This document shows, piece by piece, positions 53,858 through 64,000 of a stretch of 64,000 bases of DNA; position 1 is the first letter of the stretch, and every line of letters starts with the position of its first letter. The translations under genes and the position numbers were made by a program. Origin of the DNA: Triangularia verruculosa (lineage: Eukaryota; Ascomycota; Sordariomycetes; Sordariales; Podosporaceae). The stretch is from contig MU864029.1 in NCBI GenBank assembly GCA_033296885.1, forward strand, positions 1 to 64,000. The letters run 5' to 3'. A model generated the notes under the pieces. It saw nothing but the letters and a program-made list of their open reading frames with translations. It did no database searches and had not been told where the DNA came from.

Positions 53858-56800
53858 ATGGCCAACAAACGGAAAGTCACTGAGTCGGAGGTGAAAGAGT
53901 CCTCCAAGAAGAACAAGCAGTCCAATGTCCCCGACGCCGACAAGAAAGCTGCTGAAGCCTCTGCTTTGGCCAAAAAGGACTGCATCCTCGCCGACCATGT
54001 ACCTCTGACCCAAGTCGGCGACATGTTTCATGACATGGTCTCTCGTGCTCCACCCCATCCTGCCCAAGAGGCTATCAAGTTGCGGGTTGCGACTGTTTGC
54101 TCGGGCACCGATGCCCCCATTTTTGCCCTCGAGTTTCTGAAGCAGTCAGTCGAGATGAATGGTCACGATACACCGTTCGAAGTCCAGCACTTGTTTAGCT
54201 GCGAGATCGAAGGCTATAAACAAGGTTTCATTCGCCGAAACTTGCCAGCCCCAGCGATCATTTTCCGAGATGTCATCGAGTTAGCCAAGGTGGTTAGCCA
54301 GCCTGATGGAAAAGCGTATGTTTGTCCCCTGTCGCTGTGATATCACTCGACTAACATGTTGCCATAGTCTCTCCGCCGGCGGTTCCAAGGTTCTGGTCCC
54401 GCAAGAAAAGATTGACTTCTTCTTCTGTGGTTGCTCATGTGTGGACTACTCCAACTTGAATAACACCATGACTGCTGCGAACAAATTGGGGAATGAAAAG
54501 AAGCTTGGTGTCTTCAAGACCCTCAACCGTTGGCTCCACCAGGAAAAAAAGGAACCCCCCAAGGTTTGGCCTGTCAAGACAAACGACGAGTTTGTCGAAG
54601 CCCTCAATCACTGTCTTGATGACATCGATAATCCTGACCTCGGGGAATCGACCCGCACATTCTTCTCAGCCCTCATTGTCATCAACGAGAGACGTCCCAA
54701 AGTCATCATTCTCGAGAATGTCGACGGTGCACCCTGGGACACATACATCGACAGGGCTTTCCCTCTGATTGGGTACAAAGCAGCTTGGCTTCGTGTCGAC
54801 AGCAAGAAGCACTATCTGCCCCAGACTCGTCAACGTGGCTACCTGATCGCAATCGACACCGAGAGCGAAGGCTGCGGATTGAAAGATGCTTCACTTGCGG
54901 TCAAAGAGTGGCAAACTGCCACGAGGAGCCTCGAGCGTTACCCGTCAGCCTCAATTGTATCGTTTCTGCAGTTACCTGATGACATTGGCACCATCATGGC
55001 TCGAGCTGACATGGAAAAGGACAGCGCCACGAATAATTCTGATTGGGGTATGAGTAGTTTGCGACATGCGGCTGAACGCCAGTTGTACGGGCTGGATGCA
55101 GACCAAAACCCTTTCAGCCACAAGACAATGCGCAACCTGAAAGTCATCAGTCCCAAGTTCCCACCCCAGGCATGGCATCGGTGGTGGGCCCAGCAGACCT
55201 GCCGGGTCATAGACTTCATGGACATCGTCGAGGCCGCCGGCAACAAGTCTGGCATATACCTCGGGCACAAGACCTGTGTCGTCGATGTCAGCCAAAACGT
55301 CGATCGCGCAGGTCCCTTCACCGCCAAAGACGAAACGGCACATCTCAAGCAGAATCTTGGCATCATTGGATGTATCACCCCCAGCGGCGGCCCCGTGGTC
55401 ACGGATTTGATGCGTCCCATCACTGGTACAGAGGTCATGGCCCTTCAAGGAATGCCTGTCAACGAGATGGTCATTTCAACCGAGACCCAAGAACAGCTCC
55501 GTGATCTGGCAGGCAACGCCATGACTGTCACCGTCGTCGGTGCTGCTACCTATGGCGCCCTATTTGCAATCCACAAGCATTGCCCGCGTCTATTCGAGTC
55601 CGTCAGCGGCCCCCTGGCCCCAAGATTCTCCTACTACAAGAAATCACAGACGGCTAGTCTCCTGTCCGGCATGGACCAATCCCAACTTCACCCGGTCATC
55701 TTTGAACCCGAGACCGTGCACCGACTTGTTGGACAAATGGTTCGAGTGTGCCACTGCCCGCCTCCTATCTTGTCTGATGATGAGAAGAGCGCCGGCTACG
55801 TCATCTGCCAAACGTGCAAGACCACCCTCTGCAAGAAATGCAGCGGAAATCCCGCCCACGAGCTTGAGCCGTGGGATATCAACGCCGCCAAGTTCGCAGA
55901 TCAAGAACATGAGCACGTGTCGTCAGAGGGGGGAAAGGTGGTTCTTAGAAACCACCTCCCTCAGGTGCTTGAGCTGCAGGTATCTTCGACAGCCTTTGGA
56001 GACCAATCCCCTGCTCACGAGGTCCTCTCCGCCAAGACTCGGTACTTTCTTGAGGGTATAAAGGTCACAGAAGTGGTCACAGTCACTTACAAAGCCCCAA
56101 GAACAATTGCTCGTCTGGTAATTCGCAACGACAGAAAAGCCACTTGGTTTGTCCATTTCGTCCCTGGATGCGATCTTCGTTCTCCCTCCGCCAACCCACC
56201 CACCCTTCCTCGAACATTTGAGCCAAGCCCTCCCATCGCCCGTGGAGATTTCGAGATGAGCCACGAGGGTGTTCACCACATCAAATGGTCTTTCTGGATG
56301 CCATCACAGATTGAACTGACCACTGACTTCAACAAAATGACTGCCACTACAGTCAATATCACCAATCTGGAACCTATCACGGGCATCCCGCCACTGGCTA
56401 TGGCCTAGTTCGCCAATGTCAAGCAAAAAGTCTGCGGCCTCTTCCAACATGCACCCCAGTGTGGAACAGCAGGAAATGAACTCCATGTGAGCCTCGATAA
56501 AGATGGCAACTATCAGTCAAACAAGACCTTCATCCTGCGCCATTGCACCCGGACCGGTCCTCCTAACGAGGATCATTTAGTTTGGGCAAGCGAGATGCGT
56601 AAGCTTGACTATCACGAGCTCCGCGATACCTACCTTCAAGCACCTCCCCAACTGAAACTCACCGCCCTTCCCGTTGGGCAAACTACCAAGGCCACTGTCT
56701 TTAGCCCAGGATATTGGAGCGATATTGAACAAGATGTCGACAACAGGACCTTGGAACGCGTCGAACCTACCACAATCCACTGGGGCCAGACGAATGATAT

Positions 56801-59800
56801 CACAGCTGTGGCTGTTCAGGGGAATGATGATACCAATACGACACCGTCCCCGCCTCCTGTCCTTGCCGAGATCGTCACCAATGTTGACGCCTTTCCCATC
56901 TCAGCCGCCCGCAGGTATATGCTCGGGCCTCAAGATAATCTGGACCAATTCACCATCATTCGTCCCAACCAGACCGAAGATTTCCTCCACGACTTTGCGT
57001 TCGCTGCCAGCGCCTTCCGCAAACAGAACCTCCCCGACTTTGGTGAAGCAGTCACACATTTCCAGAACTGGACTCCCATCGCCCGTTGCCCGCAGTGGTC
57101 AAGGCCTCCACCAGATATCTACGTCAGCGACACCCAGGCATCGAAAACCAACAGGTACCTCCCTGCCGAGGACCCCGACGAAGCCAAAGACTTTGAGGAG
57201 ACATTCCTTCACCTTCCGCGTGCCATCACTCTCGCTTCCCAACTCCAATCCTCTACTCTGAGCCTCCTTATCACCCTACAGCCTCAAGTGCTGGCGTCCA
57301 GAGCCCATACCTACCTTATGCAGGCACACCGAACAGTACCAACTGGAAGCATGGCAGTCAAAAATGCAGAGGTGTATTTTCGAGTCCATATCGACCACGC
57401 CAGACCCCGAAGCCTGGAGTTCAAGAAGTTCTTCAGCTTGATCAAACCCTGCAATGACGACCACAGAGATGGAATCCAGTGGAAGGAGGCCTACAAAAAC
57501 ATACAGATCATCACGAAGCGCTTCAAAGCCCGTGGTATCCAGCTCCGCAACAGTCAGCACAAGGCTGTTTTGTGGATGATTATTCGCGAGAAGAAGCCCG
57601 AATCTTTCGTGGAGACCGAGATTGAGGAGGAGGTGGTGGCCCCTCTCTCAGTCCGTGTCGTTGGGAAGGCCACCTGGCCAACCAAATTCCCCTACAGCTC
57701 TCGAGGTGGCGTGGCGGCCCACGAGATTGGCTACGGGAAGACGGTGGTCACGCTCTCGCTGATCGACTACCAGTACGAATTCGACCGCAACCAATCTATG
57801 CAGGAGCGTCGGCAGGTGGATTCGTGTTGGGAGGAGGAGATCAAGCCTGAGCGTGAGAAGCTCAAGGAACTGGGACTGCCCCTCGCTGGGATGGGGAAGA
57901 ACAAATTCTTCCACCACCTCTCGGCGACTCTTGTGTTGGTGCCCGACCACCTCACAGAGCAGTGGTCTGGAGAAGCAAAGAAGTTCCTCGGTCTGGAGCC
58001 CAAGGAGATCGTCATCATCCGATCTCTAAACCAATTCTATGGTGGGCTGACCTTGGAGGTCCTGAGGAGGGCGGAGCTCGTCATCATGAGCACCAAACTC
58101 CTCAGCGACACTTTCTTCGACAGACTGTGGGGGTTTGGATGGGGTGATCGCGATCACCCATTCAAGAATCTTTCGGGGCGCGTTCGGGAGCGCTGGTACC
58201 GTGAGGCTCTGCGGAATATCCGCATCCTCACGGCCAGCTCTCTCGCGGGCCCAGGCGCTTCGGAGCCTGGGGTCCAGCGCGAACTCTTCGGTCTGCGGGC
58301 GGCAGAACGCTCTGCGTTGCTGGCCAAAATCGTTGCGGACAGCCGCCGCAAAGACCGAAGATCCCCGGAAGAAAAAGTCCCAGCTTCCGAAGGGCAGGCA
58401 AAGAAGAAAGAAGGGAGGGGCGAGCAGGCGCCAGTTCGTCGGGACTGGTGTGCTTCGTGGCTGCACAACTGCAGCTGGGCACGAGTCGTCTGGGACGAGT
58501 GCTCATACGACCACCGGGGGGACAACAAGAACATCCGGTTCTTTGTTGAAAACCTCGTGGCGTACACGAAGTGGCTGCTCTCGGGCACGCCCAAGGCGTA
58601 CGACCTCGCCGAGGTCTGCAACATGGCCAAGGTCTTTGGCGTACACCTTGCGCGTCCCGAACCGCGCATCATGCCCGGTCTCCCGGCCGTCACAGCCGGC
58701 CCCGTCTTGGAACCAGCTTCCAAGAGCGAGGAGTTCTTTGAGTTCTCCTCCGCGCTGAAGAGTGCCTCTCTCGCCCACGAGAGGCACTTGCAGGCCGAGG
58801 TCTTTGTGCGGCATTTCTTCCGCGCCAACCGCGTCGACGAGGATGGGGACGTCAAGGTCTCTTCGGTGGAGGTGGTACTGCCTGTCGACATGACAGCATT
58901 GGCCGCGGTGCGCTACCACATGGCGCACCAGGAAGCCCTCGACGCCGACGGGGACTTCTCGGCCATGTCTGCTCATGTCCGCTTGCAGCCACAGTACGCC
59001 GGAGAAAACCTGGACGACCCCATCAAGTCCACAAAGCTGCTGCTGAGTCTGTTGGCGAACGACTTGACTTCTCCGCCCCGCGCCTCGACACTGGCGCAAC
59101 TCCAGGACTCCCTCCGCGCCTCCCAGCATACGATGGGCAGGAACGTCAAGTTCCTCTTCGACAAGGTCATGTGGCTCCGGGATTATCTTTACTTCCTGTG
59201 TGGTGTAGGCCACAATGAAGTGGAAACCATGAAAAAGAGAGCTGGCCTGAAGGCCCAACCTGGGTGGGCGGCCCTCAAATACATTTGTGACGAGATAGAT
59301 GCGGCGGCAAATAGGGGTGTATTCGGACCACATGGAGGAGAGTGGGTGTTCAACTGCTTGGCCCATACCATCATCGAAGGTCATCCTCCCGCCAACGACG
59401 ACTACACTGACAACAACGGTCAGCTGAAGCAGCATTTCGCCGGCAACTGGGTGGATACCTACAACAACATCAAGCCTCACTACACTTGGCTGGACTTTTT
59501 CGACAAGGGTGAAATCCAAATTCGGCCCAACACCAGCAAGGAAGTCGCAAAATGGCTTGCCGTCGATCTCTGTCGTTTACGTCGCAGAGCAGGCATCGAT
59601 GTTCCTCCCCCCCAGATGCCCACCGAGAGCCAAGCAGAGAGGCTATTCAAATCGGTACGCACCATGTCCTCCAGTCTCGCATCACCCGATCCTCAGAATC
59701 TTGGGAATGAGGTCGTGAACGATAGCATGATCATCGCCACCTGGACTTTAGAGCAGCGCCTTGACTTTATCAACGCACACCTGAATCTTCTCAACGACAG

Positions 59801-61103
59801 ACCTACATTCGACAAGAAGAAGAACCTCCCTTTCGACATAGGAGGTCTCCGCGTCAATCTTCGCACCACAAAAGACCAGCTGATCCAGAAATGCCACGAG
59901 CTGAACATCAAGTCCGCCGGCAGCGCCGAAAAGCTCCTTCAGATGCTCTGGGAGCACAGCCAGGGCCTGGGCCGCGGAGGCGTCTACCGTGACGGCAAAG
60001 CCCAAGACTACAAAGGAGGTTCCTTCAAGAAACCCGAAGAATACTCAACCATGCTCGGTTTACTCAAAGACACGGTAGTCGACCTCACCAAAGCCACCGA
60101 CGACTTCAAAAACGCCACCCGGGAGCGCACCTTCATCCCCAAGTTCATCCACTACTCCTCCCTCCCAGACAAGGACCAAGAACTCCGCCTCCGGCCCTGC
60201 GACGGCGAGCACTGCGGCAAACCCCTCCCCTCCGCCAGGGACTCCTACATCGTCGTCTCCTGCGGCCACATCCTCTGCTCCCTCTGCCGACACACCCCCA
60301 CCTCCCGCGTCTGCCCAGCCAAATCCTGCTCGGCCTTCATCAAATCCCGCCCCGTCCTCCCCATGACCTCCCTCCGCGCCGACACCCACCTCACCAAAGC
60401 CGACCACCTCCTCTCCCTCCTCTCCTCCATCATCGCCAAAAACGAACACGTCCTAGTCTTCGCGCAGTACCAATCCCTCCTCCGCTCCCTCTGGCCTCGA
60501 ATCCTCGCCCTCGACCCCAAAGCCACAAACATGGCCCACCCCCCCTCCCGCGCCGAACCATCAACCTTGCTAGAAGAATTCAAAAAGGGCAACGGCGGCC
60601 ACGTAATGCTCCTCGACATCGACGACGACACCAGCGCCGGAAGCAACCTCACCGTCGCGAACCACGTCATCTTCGCCAACCCTTACTTCCACCACAACAA
60701 GGAGCACCAGGCCCGGACTGTTCGCCAGGCAAAAGGGAGGTGCATCCGGTACGGACAGGACAAGCAGGTCTTTGTATACCACTTCATGATGCTCGACACG
60801 GGCGAGTACGAGATTTTGCGGGAGCAGCAAGACGAAAACCCCGCGGTAAAGAGATTTTTCGACGCCGGGAAAGAGAACGGGGAGATTGTAAGAGAATTGG
60901 CGGGTACGTATCCTGCGTTGGGGGCTCTGGTGGAGAATGCCTCGGGTGTGTTTTGTCCTTGGTGGGAAGAGGAAAAGAAGTACGATGTGACGAGTGGTGG
61001 GAATTTGGTGGTGGCGGATACCATGACGCCGCCAATGTCGCAGGCACAACAGCAGATGCAGGAGTGGATGATGGAGATTGATGAGGACGAGTTGTATGAC
61101 TAG
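53858..61103 (+). CDS. DNMT5: DNMT5-type DNA methyltransferase / SNF2-RING ATPase, interrupted by one in-frame TAG
   Basis: Exons 53858-54315 and 54368-61103 (52-nt intron, GTATGT...CATAG) form one frame of 2,397 codons broken only at codon 833 (TAG, 56406-56408). Domains in order: basic N-terminus; C5-methyltransferase with VCSGTDAPIFALE (~77-90), the catalytic motif GCSCVDYSN (~175), LENVDG (~268), QTRQRGYLIAI (~305) and GNAMTVTVVG (~536); a zinc-binding CHC...CQTC...CKKC cluster (~612-645); a SNF2 half with Walker A GYGKT (~1274) and DECS (~1528); a SAP-like helix pair (~1985-2020); a C3HC4 RING (~2096-2145, VVSCGHILCSLC); and helicase C (~2180-2300, ending in ARTVRQAKGRCIRYGQ). This order is DNMT5; Cryptococcus DNMT5 maintains CpG methylation using ATP. 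ATG 53816 is an alternative start. The product is full length only if the TAG is spliced out, read through or an error. Confidence 0.93.
56352..56408 (+). other. In-frame TAG, or 57-nt weak intron ending in it
   Basis: Downstream of the methyltransferase part, the codon after ...PLAMA is TAG; the same frame then continues uninterrupted as FANVKQKVCGLFQHAPQCG into the SNF2 part, with no ATG until 56594. The stretch 56352-56408 begins GTCAAT at a codon boundary, ends CCTAG, and is 57 nt, so removing it would also restore the frame. The donor is far from the GTATGT/GTAAGT type used by neighbours, and the encoded peptide VNITNLEPITGIPPLAMA looks like ordinary coding sequence. Both readings remain open. 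Confidence 0.6.
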
Positions 61104-62736
61104 ATTTTTTTGTTTTGTTTCTTATTTGGAAAGGAGAGTTGGGTTGGAGAGAAGAGAATTTGCCTGGGAGAAGAGAAAAGGAGAAGAGGAGAGAGAGAAT
61201 GAGTCAAAAGAGAAGTGATCGGAGATTATTTGTCGAGGAAACACCGGGGAAAATGGTGGTGGAACGGGAGGGTATACATAAGTAACGGGATGAAGAAGAA
61301 TACTGTGTGTTGGTTTATGTACGGTATAAATATGGAAGGATTTGACGGATTCTCGTTGAAAATGTCTCTACTAATGCATTTTTGGTGTTGACTCTGAGCT
61401 TCTTCAAGTCCTTTAATCTATAATCAACATGACGGTTCCATGCAAGTTGACACAAGTCACCAAATCATCCAAGCATCATCCAAGCTTCAATGTCAAATGT
61501 CGTGCTGGAGCGCTGCTAACTTGACAGATCTTTTACAGCATCGCATGTAAACGCCATAGATTTCTCTCAACATCACCAAAATCTTTTTTCCAAGCCCTGA
61601 TGCCAAACATCACGATGGAGCGCTCCTAAGATGCTCTTAACTCCTTAGATATATTGCAAGTAAACAACCAACATACATCGATCCAAACACTATTCGAGTT
61701 TTATCTCAAGCTATACTTCTAACTATCATGACGGGTCATCACTAACTTCACCAACTTCCCACCAGCATAGTAGATAAATACCATATTTAATCTAAAACAT
61801 TGCTCGAGCTTCGTCCAAGCTTACCATCAAACATCCCAACAGAGAGAGCGCTACTAAATCAACAGATTTCTCACAAACACCGTCAACTAAAACACACACA
61901 CATCCGTCCCGACAACCACAAACCAAGTCCCACCCCCCAACATTAACACTAGATCCCATATAACCGAGCAGCTCATGACCTTGACCAATCTCTTCCAGAG
62001 CCGATCCCAAAACTGCAAAAAGAGGCCTTGTCAAACATCCTGCAGCAAACATTCCATATCCGCCCGTCCAACCACAAATAAACTCCCATCCGAGTTAATC
62101 GAGAGCACCATAACTAAGCGCCCTCATGCAGTTATAACAATCACCTTCCCACCTCCCACAACCAGAACATAATAGACACCCCAGATCCATACCATCCTTT
62201 TGTATGTACACGCCGAGTAAGGTAGCTACAACTAGCTCTGGACATCTCACTCAAAAGTCACAGCGCGCCACTACTCAAATCTTCACTACTCACACATGCT
62301 AGATACCTAGGTATTATCTTGACAGTGTAAAAAACCGCTTGCCCAAAAAAGAAGTTCTTGCCACTAGTAATAAAAACTAGGTAATGGCAGACGCCCCCAT
62401 GTCCTCCTTTTTTCTTTTTTTTTTGCGGTACAAGTACAAAACAATGAACGAAAAAACAAAAACCACCAATTTAACGCCCCCCCGCCTTTTCCCAAAGTTA
62501 TTTCCCCTTCCCACAACCTTTCTAGATAAACCGAAACACTTTGCCCACACACTTGATATGACCTGACCACAACAGCAACCTCTGAAAAACTACATCCCAC
62601 TACACTCCTCCCATCAAGCGTTGCTGCTGTTGCTTGCTGACAACCCCTTGGTCCAAAAAAAAAGTCAGCCAGCCCCCAATGTCTATGCCATGCAACTGAC
62701 CCACTTCCTAGAAAACAGCGTTATTTTCCCCCTCGT
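61104..62736. other. Convergent intergenic region
   Basis: About 1.6 kb between the DNMT5-like gene (+) and the ISWI gene (-). The first 250 bp are a purine-rich GAGAAGAGA tract (3' UTR). Then come degenerate ~110-bp repeats (61481-61920) and an AT-rich stretch. No gene recognised. Confidence 0.6.
61481..61920. repeat. Four degenerate ~110-bp tandem repeats
   Basis: The landmark CAAGC(C/T), preceded by a CGAG/TTT-rich stretch and followed by CAAACATC..GA(C/T)GGAGCGCT..TAA, recurs at about 61481, 61591, 61707 and 61816 (spacings 110, 116, 109). Copies are diverged; GGAGCGCTGCTAA, GGAGCGCTCCTAA and GAGCGCTACTAA are the clearest matches, while the third copy has GGGTCATCACTAA. Substitutions are mixed, with no strong AT drift, so this array seems not to have been subjected to heavy RIP. 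Confidence 0.7.
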
Positions 62737-64000
62737 CTATTTCTTCTTCCCCTTAGCCTTGCCCTTGGTGGTGGCAGGAGTCGAGTTGGTAGACCCAACA
62801 CTAGACGCCCGTGATGGGGACGTCGAGTTGGCCTTGCTGGCCGTGGTTGACTTGACACTATCAAGAGCCTTATTCTGTTTGACATGTTAGATTTCTGCAC
62901 GTGTGAAATCTCAGAAATGAGGCACGAATAATGCTTACCTTGACCCCATTAGCCTTGGTCTTCTTCTTCGCCGGCGCCAGACCAAGAATGCTATCCTCGT
63001 CGTTCTCCTCATCCTCCAGCTCCCTCTTCTGCTTGCCGTTCACGCCGTTCGTCTTGGCCGTCGTGTTGACGTCCTCAAACTCCTTCACAACGGTAGTGAG
63101 AAGGGTGTTGCAACGACGCCCGAGCTCAGTTGGGGTGCGGCTCAGGAAGAACCAGTCAAACCGGAAAAGCGGGCTGTCCCGAATCTCATCCCGAATCTTC
63201 TCGTAGATGCCTTCCGTGTCCACTCCATACTTGTCGAGCAGAACCAACAGGAACCGGTCCTCCTCCTCGGTATACACCTTCTTGTTTGTAGTAGAAACAG
63301 AGTAGTTGATCTTGAGCTGCTGGAGTGGCACACGATACTGACCCATCTTCTTGCGCAGCATCTTGCGTTGATGCTCGATCTTGCGCATGCGGTCTTCACC
63401 GTCCTCGATAACCTTGAGATACTTGGGGTAGTCCGTAATTTCGGTGTAGCGCTGCCAAAACACCTTGGCATACGCCTTGATCTCGGCTGGGGTCTTATTA
63501 TCAACCTCCAGGGCAATATCATCATAGTTGTTCCGCCCATACCGACCCGAGCCGTTGATGAATTGCTGGAAATCTCGGCGGTTCCATTCACCAAAGCCTT
63601 GCTGAGCCAGCGTTTGCTTCTCCTCTTGCTCTTCTTCAGTAAGGGGGGTGGCGTTGTCAATTTCTTGCTGATCGAGAGCTCTCTCAGCCTCCCGCTCCGA
63701 CAGGTTATCGTCATCGCCCTCAGGTAATGGCACCTTGTAGCCGATTTCCTTGCGATAATACGCAGTCTCCCGGTCCTGAAGGTCGCGGAGTCTAGGTGGG
63801 TAAAACTGATAGTCGTGCACGGCCACTTGCTTGGGAGCACGGGGCGCTTTCGGCTTCGGGTCAGCTGTCCTACCGCCAGTGTGCAAAGCCTGCTTGTAGT
63901 ACTTGTCGATGGAATAGATCTGCTCCTTGCGCTCACGCTTCGCTGGGTTGATCCAGCTGAGACCGACGTCCTTCTTGCGAGCAGCGAAATCTTCGCCGTT
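62737..64000 (-). CDS. ISW2: ISWI chromatin remodeller, C-terminal part (cut by window edge)
   Basis: The frame enters at the right edge (64000) and runs to 62939; a GTAAGC...AACAG intron (62938-62875) precedes the last exon 62874-62737. About 400 residues are visible. They cover NGEDFAARKKDVGLSWINPA and YSIDKYYKQAL (after the helicase domain), the HAND region (YQFYPPRLRDLQDRE), SANT (FGEWNRRDFQQFINGSGRYG) and SLIDE (YTEEEDRFLLVLLDKYGVDTE ... RTPTELGRRCNTLL), i.e. the nucleosome-spacing module of ISWI ATPases. The tail is Ser/Thr/Lys-rich, ending KGKAKGKKK. The ATPase domain lies outside the window. Isw1 versus Isw2 type cannot be decided from this part. Confidence 0.95.

Noticed and set aside
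56409..61103. SNF2-RING half as a separate gene
   Set aside because: Same frame as the methyltransferase half, 78 nt apart before the first apparent start, no promoter space, no ATG until 56594, and the DNMT5 domain order; kept as one interrupted gene.
9921..64000. tRNA or 5S rRNA genes
   Set aside because: Several GGTTCGA-like strings were inspected (for example near 26452 and 49341), but none has a matching A box and cloverleaf.

Overview
This 64 kb window is nuclear DNA of a filamentous ascomycete. A Sordariomycete, probably one of the Sordariales, is the best guess; this is inferred from gene content and style, not from a search. Supporting signs are short introns of about 50-90 nt with GTATGT/GTAAGT/GTGAGT donors, GC-rich third codon positions, long intergenic gaps, and a repeat block eroded in the way repeat-induced point mutation (RIP) erodes repeats (C:G to T:A, TpA-rich, no open frames).

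Layout. Positions 1 to about 7,490 are an AT-rich, RIP-like block of overlapping degenerate repeats. A GC-normal solo LTR of 425 bp with a perfect 5-bp target-site duplication sits inside it. From 7.5 kb to the end the window is ordinary euchromatin with 17 well-supported protein genes and one weak candidate: a hot-dog thioesterase ending in SKL (-), a Pus9-type pseudouridine synthase (+), a bZIP factor (+), an eight-exon MFS transporter (+), a nine-exon secreted Thr-rich protein (-), ureidoglycolate lyase (+), endosulfine/Igo1 (+), MYG1 (-), the INO80 subunit Iec3 (+), NADP-isocitrate dehydrogenase (-), a C2H2 zinc-finger protein (-), CCR4-NOT subunit Not3/5 (-), D-aminoacyl-tRNA deacylase (+), cyclophilin-40 (+), a PH-C2-RasGAP protein (-), a 2H phosphoesterase (-), a giant DNMT5-type DNA methyltransferase/SNF2 ATPase (+), and the C-terminal part of an ISWI remodeller (-, cut by the right edge). 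No tRNA, rRNA or CRISPR array was recognised.

The most notable locus is at 53.8-61.1 kb. A cytosine-5 DNA methyltransferase domain and a SNF2-RING domain lie in one reading frame, as in DNMT5, the ATP-dependent maintenance methyltransferase known from Cryptococcus. They are separated by one in-frame TAG (56,406-56,408). That codon could be a nonsense change (it is compatible with a RIP-type CpA to TpA transition), a sequencing error, or the 3' splice site of a weak 57-nt in-frame intron. RNA evidence would decide.

The genes are not an operon-like pathway, but some themes recur. Three encode chromatin machinery (DNMT5, Iec3, ISWI). Two enzymes end in peroxisomal PTS1 tripeptides (SKL, ARL). 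Three genes (pseudouridine synthase, MYG1, isocitrate dehydrogenase) have paired ATGs whose longer form adds a presequence-like N-terminus, suggesting dual localisation. Endosulfine and a RasGAP both belong to nutrient/growth signalling. Gene models were spliced by hand from consensus sites and frame continuity.
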